From Ruminococcus sp. (lineage in GTDB: Bacteria > Bacillota > Clostridia > Oscillospirales > Ruminococcaceae), in contig JAIDNR010000193.1 in assembly GCA_029063695.1 (NCBI GenBank), forward strand, positions 1 through 5,416: a stretch of 5,416 bases of DNA. The letters are read 5' to 3'. Shown one piece after another: positions 1 through 5,416 of the stretch (the stretch's first letter is position 1; each line of letters opens with the position of its first letter). The notes under the pieces are model-generated. The model had not been told where the DNA came from. It worked only from the letters and a program-made list of their open reading frames with translations, and did not search any database. The translations under genes were made by a program, and so were the position numbers.

Positions 1-1632
1 GGCAGAATCAGCGTATTTGATATGATTAATGCGAAAAACTGCGTTACAGGAAAAATTACCGATTCAAAGATAATCAAGGCTGCTGATGTTGACCAGAGCG
101 GTAAAGTTGAATCAAATGACCTTGTACTTCTTCAGCAGTTCCTTCTCGGACAGATAAAAAAATTCCCTGTTGCTGAAAAAGTAGTTGACACTGCTGCTAT
201 GGAACTTGCTTTCAAGGGTGTTTCAATAAATGACAGCTGGAAAAAAGACGGAGAAAACAATGTTCTCTGGACACAGCGTTTCGGTGCTGACCCCGGATTT
301 ATGGTTTATAAAGACAGACTTTATGTATTTACAACAAATGATACTGTTGAATACAATGCAAACGGAGAAATTCAGGTTAATACATACAATTCAGGTACTA
401 TTAACTGTTTCTCGTCAGCAGACCTTGTAAACTGGACAGATCACGGTGCAATTCCGGTAGCAGGCAGAAACGGCAGAACAGAAAATGGTGCAGCTAAGTG
501 GGCTACATACGCATGGGCTCCTGATGCAGCATGGAAAACAATCAACGGCAAGGATAAATTTTTCCTTTACTTTGCAGACAGTGCAGGCGGTATCGGTGTT
601 CTTACTGCTGACAGTCCCGAAGGACCTTACAGAGATGAACTCGGTCATGCTCTTATAAACAAAAGTACGCCTGGTTATGGTGATGTAGAGTGGCTCTTTG
701 ACCCGGCAGTCCTCGTTGACGATGACGGAACAGGTTATCTTTACGTAGGCGGCGGCGTTCCCTCAGGAAAGGCGGCTGACCCCGGAACAGCAAGAGCAGT
801 CAAGCTCGGCGATGATATGATGAGTCTTTCAGGTTCATGTGTAAAAATGAATCCTCCGTATCTTTTTGAAGATTCAAGTATCCTCAAAGCTGACGGCAAA
901 TATTATTATTCTTACTGCACAAACTGGAATACAGGAGGAAATCCTTATGGTTTCGGAAATGCCGAAATCGGTGTTATGGTAGCAGATAATCCGCTTGGTC
1001 CGTTCACATTCAAGGGTATTGCTCTCAAGAATCCTGCTTCATATCAGCTTGACGGAGGCGGAAACAATCATCATTCAATCGTTGAGTTCAAGGGTAAGTA
1101 TTATATGCTCTATCATAGCCGTCATCAGTCAAGAGCAATGAATATTCAGGCTAAAAACAGCGACGGAACTATTGATTTGGGTGGAAACTATCGTTCATGT
1201 CATATTGATAACTGTACATTTTCAAATGGTATGTTCTCTGCAAGCGGTTCAATGAAAGGTGTTACACAGCTTTCATCAATCAGTCCTTATAAGACAATTC
1301 AGGCAGAAACAATGTCAAATCAGTCAAAGGGAATTTCAGTAGGCGGACTCGGAAATACAACAGTATCAGGCAAAAAAGGCGACTGGATTAAAGTAAACTG
1401 GGTTGATTTCAGCAAGGGTGTGAAGAATATCACAGTGAAAGCATCTTCCAAAAACGGCGGTATAATCAAAGTCTGCACGGATTCACCTACAGGCGATGTT
1501 ATCGGATATGTTGAAGTAGGTTCTTCAATGTCGGAAGTTACTGTTCCCGCTGTTTCATCAGAGGGTGGACAGAAAGATGTATACTTTGTATTCAGCAATG
1601 ATATAGAATTTGATAGCTGGTCATTTTCATAA
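1..1632 (+). CDS. Dockerin-GH43-CBM6 cellulosomal arabinofuranosidase/xylosidase (5' end missing)
   Basis: The frame is open from base 1, so this is the C-terminal 543 residues of a longer protein; residues are counted here from the first codon in the window. Residues 1-57 are a dockerin: the end of the first calcium loop (GRISVFD), then a second loop from D29 to D40 and the helix ending LLGQIKKFP. Residues of about 66-425 are a five-bladed GH43 domain. Its likely catalytic triad is D97 (general base, ADPGFMVY), D234 (pKa modulator, FDPAVLVDDDG) and E290 (general acid, LFEDSS), with the family's H357-H358 (NNHHS) near the metal site. Residues of about 430-543 fit a CBM6, starting TIQAETM and ending FDSWSF. 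GH43 enzymes with CBM6 usually remove arabinose from arabinoxylan or xylose from xylo-oligosaccharides; arabinoxylan is the likely target, but the exact activity cannot be read from sequence. The dockerin implies secretion and attachment to a scaffoldin. The signal peptide and any further N-terminal module lie outside the window. The ATG at base 22 falls inside the dockerin and is not the start. Confidence 0.9.
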   Translation, partial: GRISVFDMINAKNCVTGKITDSKIIKAADVDQSGKVESNDLVLLQQFLLGQIKKFPVAEKVVDTAAMELAFKGVSINDSWKKDGENNVLWTQRFGADPGFMVYKDRLYVFTTNDTVEYNANGEIQVNTYNSGTINCFSSADLVNWTDHGAIPVAGRNGRTENGAAKWATYAWAPDAAWKTINGKDKFFLYFADSAGGIGVLTADSPEGPYRDELGHALINKSTPGYGDVEWLFDPAVLVDDDGTGYLYVGGGVPSGKAADPGTARAVKLGDDMMSLSGSCVKMNPPYLFEDSSILKADGKYYYSYCTNWNTGGNPYGFGNAEIGVMVADNPLGPFTFKGIALKNPASYQLDGGGNNHHSIVEFKGKYYMLYHSRHQSRAMNIQAKNSDGTIDLGGNYRSCHIDNCTFSNGMFSASGSMKGVTQLSSISPYKTIQAETMSNQSKGISVGGLGNTTVSGKKGDWIKVNWVDFSKGVKNITVKASSKNGGIIKVCTDSPTGDVIGYVEVGSSMSEVTVPAVSSEGGQKDVYFVFSNDIEFDSWSFS

Positions 1633-1644
1633 GTTAATAAGTTG

Positions 1645-1690
1645 ATATTATTCTGCTCTGCAATCTGCACAAAAGCAGAGCAGATAATAT
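1645..1690 (+). other. Post-stop hairpin without a U-tract
   Basis: Twelve bases after the GH43 gene stop, CTGCTCTGC (1653-1661) pairs perfectly with GCAGAGCAG (1675-1683). The stem extends through ATATTAT (1645-1651) with ATAATAT (1684-1690), leaving one bulged T and a 13-base loop. No run of T follows on either strand, so it is a poor intrinsic terminator alone. It may protect the mRNA 3' end or help the terminator that follows. The structure is seen directly; its role is inferred. Confidence 0.6.
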
Positions 1691-1725
1691 AAATAAAGGA
1701 CCTTAATGTAAAGGGACAAATCATG

Positions 1726-1759
1726 AAAACAGTCGTTTTGGGTTTACGACTGTTTTTTT
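1726..1759 (+). terminator. Intrinsic terminator of the GH43 gene
   Basis: AAAACAGTCGT (1726-1736) is a perfect 11-bp inverted repeat with ACGACTGTTTT (1746-1756). The loop is 9 bases (TTTGGGTTT) and seven T run from 1753 to 1759. It lies about 95 bases past the stop codon and is the best terminator for the upstream gene, which argues against co-transcription with the GH30 gene. Confidence 0.85.
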
Positions 1760-1773
1760 ATTATATATTTCTT

Positions 1774-1818
1774 CAAAAAGTCCACCTAATATGCATATTA
1801 TGGGTTGTAAACTTTTTG
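1774..1818. promoter_or_regulatory. Candidate operator: 14-bp palindrome within a wider dyad
   Basis: TAATATGCATATTA (1787-1800) is a perfect 14-bp palindrome ending four bases before the -35 box. It lies between CAAAAAGT (1774-1781) and its exact inverted copy ACTTTTTG (1811-1818), and the second copy falls in the -35/-10 spacer. This position suits a dimeric repressor or activator. The sequence resembles no operator I can name, and AT-rich DNA yields some palindromes by chance. Confidence 0.4.
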
Positions 1819-1833
1819 TGAATGTGGTATAAT
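1805..1833 (+). promoter_or_regulatory. Sigma-A-type promoter of the GH30-CE1 gene
   Basis: A -35 box TTGTAA (1805-1810, four of six consensus bases) is followed by a 17-base spacer and a perfect -10 box TATAAT (1828-1833). TG at 1825-1826 gives an extended -10. Transcription should start near 1840, leaving a leader of about 47 bases. Upstream lies the palindrome of a possible operator. I see no riboswitch or leader peptide in the short leader. Confidence 0.75.
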
Positions 1834-1873
1834 AATTACAGAACTAAGCAAATGTGATAAAAAATATAATTAT

Positions 1874-1879
1874 GAGGAG
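1874..1879 (+). promoter_or_regulatory. Ribosome binding site fixing the start at 1888
   Basis: GAGGAG (1874-1879) lies eight bases before the ATG at 1888. A possible GTG start at 1879 uses the last G of this Shine-Dalgarno sequence and has no binding site of its own, so the ATG at 1888 is the better start. Confidence 0.85.
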
Positions 1880-1887
1880 TGATTTTT

Positions 1888-4812
1888 ATGAAGATTAGAA
1901 CGATTGCAGGCAGATTTGTTTCTGCTGTTACTGCATCAGCTATGATTATTACAGGCTTTGCCTTTGCACCGTCTGAAAATTTAACCGATACTTATGCTGC
2001 TGATAATGTTGTGATTGATACGACAAAAACATATCAGAATATAAGAGGTTTCGGCGGTATCAACCACCCTGAGTGGACGGGTGCAGACCTTTCAGCTGCT
2101 CAGAGACAGACAGCTTTCGGCAACGGTGATAATGAACTTGGTCTTACTGTACTGCGTGTGTTCGTCAATCCCGACAGCTCACAGTGGAAACTTGCTCTTC
2201 CGACTGCACAGTATGCTACTCAAAAGGGCGTTACAATATTTGCTTCGCCATGGGAACCGCCAGCAAATCTTGCGGAATCAGGCGGAAGCAACGGTAAACT
2301 TCATATTCCGAAGTCAAATTATGGTGCTTATGCAGAACATCTTAATAATTTCGGACAATATATGAAAGACAACAATGTTGACCTTTATTCTATCTCCGTT
2401 CAGAATGAACCCGATTATGCTTCCGAATGGACTTATTGGTCAACAGATGAAACAACCGATTTTATCGCAAATTACGGCGACAAGATAACAAGTACAAGAC
2501 TTATGTCTCCTGAATCTTTCCAGTATGCTCCGGAAAATGCATCATGGGTAAGTGACGGCGGAAAGAAATTCTATACAAAGATACTGAATAACGCAAAGGC
2601 TATGGCTAACTGCGATGTATTTGGTACTCATATGTACGGTACTGCAAGAGAATGGATGGATTTTCCTGCACTTGAAAACTGCGGTAAGGAGATATGGATG
2701 ACTGAAGTCTATGTTCCGAACAGTGAGGCTGATTCAGCCAATCGTTATCCGGAAGCTATTCAGGTATCAGAAAATATCCACAATGCTATGGTTGTCGGCA
2801 ATATGAGTGCATATACATGGTGGTATATCAGAAGAAGTTACGGTCTTATGACAGAGGACGGCAAAATAAGCAAGCGTGGCTACTGTATGGCACAGTATTC
2901 AAAGTATGTCCGTCCGGGTGCTGTACGTATTGAGGCGACAGAACAGCCGTCGAAAGATGTTCTTGTATCGGCTTATAAGAAAGATAATACTATTACTGTT
3001 GTAGCAATAAATAAGGGTACGGAAGGTTATGCACAGAGTTTTACAGTAGGAAGCGGCGAGAAAATCGTTGATGTTGACCGTTACAGAACTTCTGCAAATG
3101 AAAATCTTGCAAAGACCGAAAACCTTGAAAATGACGGTACAAAATTCTTTGCACAGCTTCCGGGTGAGAGTGTTTCTACTTTTATTATCACTCTTGACGG
3201 AGAGGGAAATACAAATCCCACGAATCCTGAAACTCCTGATAAACCCAATGAATACGGCTGGTACTTCCAGTGCGGATTTGAGGACGGTGAGCAGGACTGG
3301 ACTGCCAGAGGCGGAAATAAAGTCTCTCAGAGCAATGCAGAACATTATACGGAATGGGGAAGTAATTCCCTGCTTGTTTCAGACAGAACTTCTGCATGGA
3401 ATGGTGCGGCTTATTTACTTAATTCCCATGCTTTTGAGGCTGGCAAGGAGTACAGTTTCAGTGCACATGTAAAACAGAAGTCAGGCAAAAATGTCAAGTT
3501 TATGATGAAACTGGAGTATACAAACGCAGCAGGCGAAACTGATTATTCGGAAATCGCATCTGTAACAGCTCCTGATGATAAATGGGCACAGCTCATCAAT
3601 ACAAATTACAAGATTCCTGAGGGTGCTTCAAATGTAAAGATTTATATTGAAACAGAAGAATCACTTACAGATTTCTATGTTGACGAAGTAATCGGTGCAG
3701 TAGGCGGAACAGGTATTGCAGGAGAAGGTCAGCCTGCACTTTCACAGACTACAAATCCTGTTGTAACTCCGACAGATAAAGTTATTGCAGGCGACATCAA
3801 TTCTGATAAAGAAGTTGATGTATTCGATATGATTGAAATGAGAAAACTTCTTGCAAGTAACTTTGCAGATGCCCCCGCTTCGGCAGATACAAACGGCGAC
3901 GGTGAATTTTCTATCGCCGATGCAGTTGCACTCCAGCAGTATCTTGTTGGACAGATTAAAGAACTCAAATCAAACGTTGTATCATCATCACCATCAAAGC
4001 CAATGCGCACTATCTCCGAGTATACTCCTCTGGTAGAAGTCAGCGAATATGAAACTGATGACTCAAAGACAGAAAAAGCCGGCGTAAATTACGGTACACT
4101 TGAAAAGAAGAGTTATTACTCCAACTTCTGTGGCAGAAATAAGAAATACAATGTTCTCCTCCCGGCAAATTACGATAAAAACAAGAAATATCCAGTACTC
4201 TATGTTATGCACGGATACTGGGAGGATCAGGACAGAATGATACTCACCGGCAACGACCACATACCAACTCAGCAGATCATCGGCAATGCTATCGCTGAAG
4301 GTGCAGCAAAAGAAATGATCGTTGTTTTCCCTTACATCTACTCCAGCCAAACACAGGATAACTGCTCAGCTATGGACGATGCAAATAATCAGGCATATGA
4401 TAATTTCGACACAGTTCTTACCACAGAGCTTATGCCTCTTATTGAGAAAGAATACAGCGTAGCTACTGGAAGAGAAAATACTGCAATTACCGGATTTTCC
4501 ATGGGTGGACGTGAAGCACTGATGATCGGCATGAAGCATCCCGACCTCTTCGGATACATGGGTGCAATCTGTGCGGCTCCTGGTGCGACTGGCGCGTTTA
4601 AGTTTGCCTCTGAGGAGGAGGCACCGTCACTGATTTTCCTGACAGCAGGAAGCAACGATCAGACGGTTTACAATACTCCCGAGGGTTATCACAACAGCTT
4701 TACCTCCAACGGAGTTCCTCATATATGGCACTATGTGAATGGCGGTTATCACGGCGACAACTGCATTCGTGCACATATCTACAACTTTGTACGTGCCATA
4801 TTCAAAGCATGA
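1888..4812 (+). CDS. Secreted GH30_8 glucuronoxylanase-CBM22-dockerin-CE1 feruloyl esterase
   Basis: A complete 974-residue cellulosomal bifunctional xylan-degrading enzyme. Residues 1 to about 37 are a signal peptide with a basic start and hydrophobic core, cut probably near TYA-AD. Residues of about 44-440 are GH30 subfamily 8, with acid/base E174 (SVQNEPDY) and nucleophile E273 (WMTEVYVPNS). R315 in WWYIRRSYG is the subfamily's arginine that binds the methylglucuronic acid branch, so true glucuronoxylanase activity is expected. An Asn/Pro/Thr linker (441-455) leads to a CBM22 (about 456-607: WTARGG near its start, DFYVDEV near its end). A second linker leads to a dockerin (about 633-691) with calcium loops D636-D647 and D667-D678. 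An acidic Ser-rich linker (692-733) leads to a CE1 alpha/beta-hydrolase (about 734-974) with S871 (GFSMGG), D924 (AGSNDQ), H955 (GGYHGDN) and an HG oxyanion motif at 775-776. CE1 members are mainly feruloyl or acetyl-xylan esterases; feruloyl esterase is favoured by resemblance to clostridial xylanase-linked CE1 domains. The gene has its own promoter, ribosome binding site and terminator. Confidence 0.93.
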   Translation: MKIRTIAGRFVSAVTASAMIITGFAFAPSENLTDTYAADNVVIDTTKTYQNIRGFGGINHPEWTGADLSAAQRQTAFGNGDNELGLTVLRVFVNPDSSQWKLALPTAQYATQKGVTIFASPWEPPANLAESGGSNGKLHIPKSNYGAYAEHLNNFGQYMKDNNVDLYSISVQNEPDYASEWTYWSTDETTDFIANYGDKITSTRLMSPESFQYAPENASWVSDGGKKFYTKILNNAKAMANCDVFGTHMYGTAREWMDFPALENCGKEIWMTEVYVPNSEADSANRYPEAIQVSENIHNAMVVGNMSAYTWWYIRRSYGLMTEDGKISKRGYCMAQYSKYVRPGAVRIEATEQPSKDVLVSAYKKDNTITVVAINKGTEGYAQSFTVGSGEKIVDVDRYRTSANENLAKTENLENDGTKFFAQLPGESVSTFIITLDGEGNTNPTNPETPDKPNEYGWYFQCGFEDGEQDWTARGGNKVSQSNAEHYTEWGSNSLLVSDRTSAWNGAAYLLNSHAFEAGKEYSFSAHVKQKSGKNVKFMMKLEYTNAAGETDYSEIASVTAPDDKWAQLINTNYKIPEGASNVKIYIETEESLTDFYVDEVIGAVGGTGIAGEGQPALSQTTNPVVTPTDKVIAGDINSDKEVDVFDMIEMRKLLASNFADAPASADTNGDGEFSIADAVALQQYLVGQIKELKSNVVSSSPSKPMRTISEYTPLVEVSEYETDDSKTEKAGVNYGTLEKKSYYSNFCGRNKKYNVLLPANYDKNKKYPVLYVMHGYWEDQDRMILTGNDHIPTQQIIGNAIAEGAAKEMIVVFPYIYSSQTQDNCSAMDDANNQAYDNFDTVLTTELMPLIEKEYSVATGRENTAITGFSMGGREALMIGMKHPDLFGYMGAICAAPGATGAFKFASEEEAPSLIFLTAGSNDQTVYNTPEGYHNSFTSNGVPHIWHYVNGGYHGDNCIRAHIYNFVRAIFKA

Positions 4813-4834
4813 CATCTTCATAATCATCCCTCAT

Positions 4835-4873
4835 AATGCGGTTTCACAGAAGTGATGCCGCATTGTTGTTTTT
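4835..4873 (+). terminator. Intrinsic terminator of the GH30-CE1 gene
   Basis: AATGCGG (4835-4841) pairs with CCGCATT (4858-4864). Inside this, after a G-T pair and one mismatch, TCAC (4844-4847) pairs with GTGA (4852-4855) around an AGAA loop. A T-rich tail GTTGTTTTT runs from 4865 to 4873. It lies 22 bases past the stop codon. Confidence 0.8.
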
Positions 4874-4876
4874 ATG

Positions 4877-4890
4877 GGAAAATATTTTCC
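4877..4890. repeat. 14-bp perfect palindrome between convergent terminators
   Basis: GGAAAATATTTTCC (4877-4890) reads the same on both strands. It lies midway between the plus-strand and minus-strand terminators and is flanked by TTGTTG (4863-4868) and its inverted copy CAACAA (4895-4900). It may simply extend the terminator structures; no other role is supported. Confidence 0.5.
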
Positions 4891-4891
4891 A

Positions 4892-4923
4892 ATACAACAA
4901 AAAACCGCACATGAAGTACGGTT
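4892..4923 (-). terminator. Intrinsic terminator of the DUF3592-like gene
   Basis: Read on the minus strand, AACCG (4923-4919) pairs with CGGTT (4907-4903), with two more inner pairs. A run of six T follows (4904-4899), then GTTGTATT. The stem is short, but the T-tract and its place about 60 bases past the minus-strand stop codon fit a terminator. Confidence 0.65.
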
Positions 4924-4980
4924 CTGATTCAACAACAGCTATAAAATTTTGAAATTCTTCGTTCATATTAAAAAATAAAA

Positions 4981-5416
4981 TCAGTCATTGTAATAAATAA
5001 CAAATGAAATGATAAAAGGAATAAAAACTATAATTGAAGTGATAAGTAGAGCCTGCCACCATAAATTCTTGTCAGCTTTAAGCTTATAATCAGTTACGCA
5101 TTTATTTGGATTATCTATATCATAGTATACAGAAATTTTATCGCCTTCCTTAAGACTTTTTAATCGTTGACTTTTGAAATTTTTGTTGTATGGAATCCCG
5201 TAAATATCTGTAAAGGAATAATTTATATCATAATATTCATAGTCATCTGCCTGATTTGCCTCGATAAATCTGATATGAGTAATAATTCCGTCAGCTTCTG
5301 CTTTATTTTTAATGTGCCTGTAGTCACGTTGGTTTTTGGTACACACTAATATAATCAGTACAAAAATAGCAGTAAATATTATAAAAATGCCGATAATTGC
5401 AAATATTATTATATAA
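4981..5416 (-). CDS. DUF3592-like membrane protein (5' end missing)
   Basis: The last 144 residues of a small membrane protein of unknown function. Read from the right edge, the frame opens with a strongly hydrophobic stretch of about 24 residues rich in Ile and Phe, ending VLIILVCTKNQRD. This looks like a transmembrane helix and is coded by about 5416-5344. A soluble domain follows with DUF3592-like features: a start like AEADGIITHIR, a central YEYYDINYSFTD-YG strand pair, and the typical GDKISVYYDIDNPNKC near its end. A second transmembrane helix closes the protein (ALLITSIIVFIPFIISFVIY). The helix-domain-helix layout matches that family. A GTG at 5346 could be taken as a start, but it falls at the end of the first helix, so the true start lies beyond the window. 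The gene is convergent with the GH30-CE1 gene, with its own terminator, and nothing links it to xylan use. Its AT-rich, Ile/Lys-heavy coding differs from the enzymes, as expected for a membrane protein. Confidence 0.75.
   Translation of the reverse strand, partial: YIIIFAIIGIFIIFTAIFVLIILVCTKNQRDYRHIKNKAEADGIITHIRFIEANQADDYEYYDINYSFTDIYGIPYNKNFKSQRLKSLKEGDKISVYYDIDNPNKCVTDYKLKADKNLWWQALLITSIIVFIPFIISFVIYYND

Noticed and set aside
22..24. ATG as the start of the dockerin-GH43 gene
   Set aside because: It codes for the Met in VFDMI inside the dockerin; the frame is open back to base 1 with dockerin sequence, and there is no ribosome binding site or signal peptide.
1320..1724. 134-residue open frame on the minus strand
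   Set aside because: It is antisense to the CBM6 and the terminal hairpins, resembles no protein family I know, and overlaps a clear gene.
1723..1821. Mini-ORF of 32 residues starting MKTVVLGLRLF, with a weak AAGGGA before it
   Set aside because: It runs through the intrinsic terminator and the palindrome into the promoter, so its reading is better explained by those elements.
1879..1881. GTG as the start of the GH30-CE1 gene
   Set aside because: Its G is part of the GAGGAG ribosome binding site. The ATG at 1888 has correct spacing and gives a normal signal peptide.
2899..3345. 148-residue open frame on the minus strand
   Set aside because: It is antisense to the end of GH30 and the start of CBM22; its Cys- and Ser-rich composition is typical of a shadow frame.
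3851..4036. Short frame with four consecutive histidines, a possible metal-binding peptide
   Set aside because: It comes from TCA-rich serine codons of the linker after the dockerin, read one base out of frame.
5344..5346. GTG on the minus strand as the start of the DUF3592-like gene
   Set aside because: The frame stays open to the window edge and codes for a convincing membrane helix that belongs to the family layout.
1..5416. CRISPR arrays, tRNA/rRNA genes, insertion sequences, phage or defence genes
   Set aside because: No spaced direct repeats, RNA gene signatures, transposase or terminal inverted repeats were seen; the window is explained by two enzymes, a membrane protein and their control signals.

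Overview
The window looks like part of the genome of a cellulosome-forming, fibre-degrading gut or rumen Firmicute, most likely Ruminococcus (R. flavefaciens / R. champanellensis type). The reasons are dockerin modules placed in the middle of multi-domain xylan-degrading enzymes, a Gram-positive signal peptide, moderately AT-rich DNA with Firmicute-style AGGAG and -35/-10 signals, and a DUF3592-type membrane protein. The genus is inferred from family knowledge, not from a database search.

Layout. Bases 1-1632 (+) are the 3' part of a secreted cellulosomal enzyme whose beginning lies off the left edge. The visible order is dockerin (its first calcium loop cut by the window edge), GH43 catalytic domain, then CBM6. 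Bases 1633-1887 are intergenic. They hold a hairpin just after the stop codon, a clear intrinsic terminator, a perfect 14-bp palindrome inside a larger dyad, a good extended -10 promoter and a strong ribosome binding site. Bases 1888-4812 (+) are a complete 974-residue secreted enzyme: signal peptide, GH30 subfamily 8 glucuronoxylanase, CBM22, dockerin, CE1 feruloyl-esterase-like domain. Bases 4813-4980 are a convergent intergenic space with one terminator for each strand and a palindrome between them. Bases 4981-5416 (-) are the 3' part of a small DUF3592-like membrane protein that runs off the right edge.

How the genes fit together. The two enzymes make a coherent arabinoglucuronoxylan set. 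The GH30_8 domain would cut the xylan backbone next to methylglucuronic acid branches, the CE1 domain would remove feruloyl (or acetyl) esters, and the GH43 domain would remove arabinose (or xylose). CBM22 and CBM6 would hold the enzymes on xylan, and the dockerins would plug both into a scaffoldin. A terminator and then a promoter separate the two genes, so they look like separate transcription units rather than an operon. The DUF3592 gene is convergent and probably unrelated.

I see no tRNA, rRNA, CRISPR array, insertion sequence or phage gene, and nothing that amounts to a wholly new system. The most interesting points are the central-dockerin enzyme architecture, the nested dyad at the GH30 gene promoter, and differences between the two dockerins.
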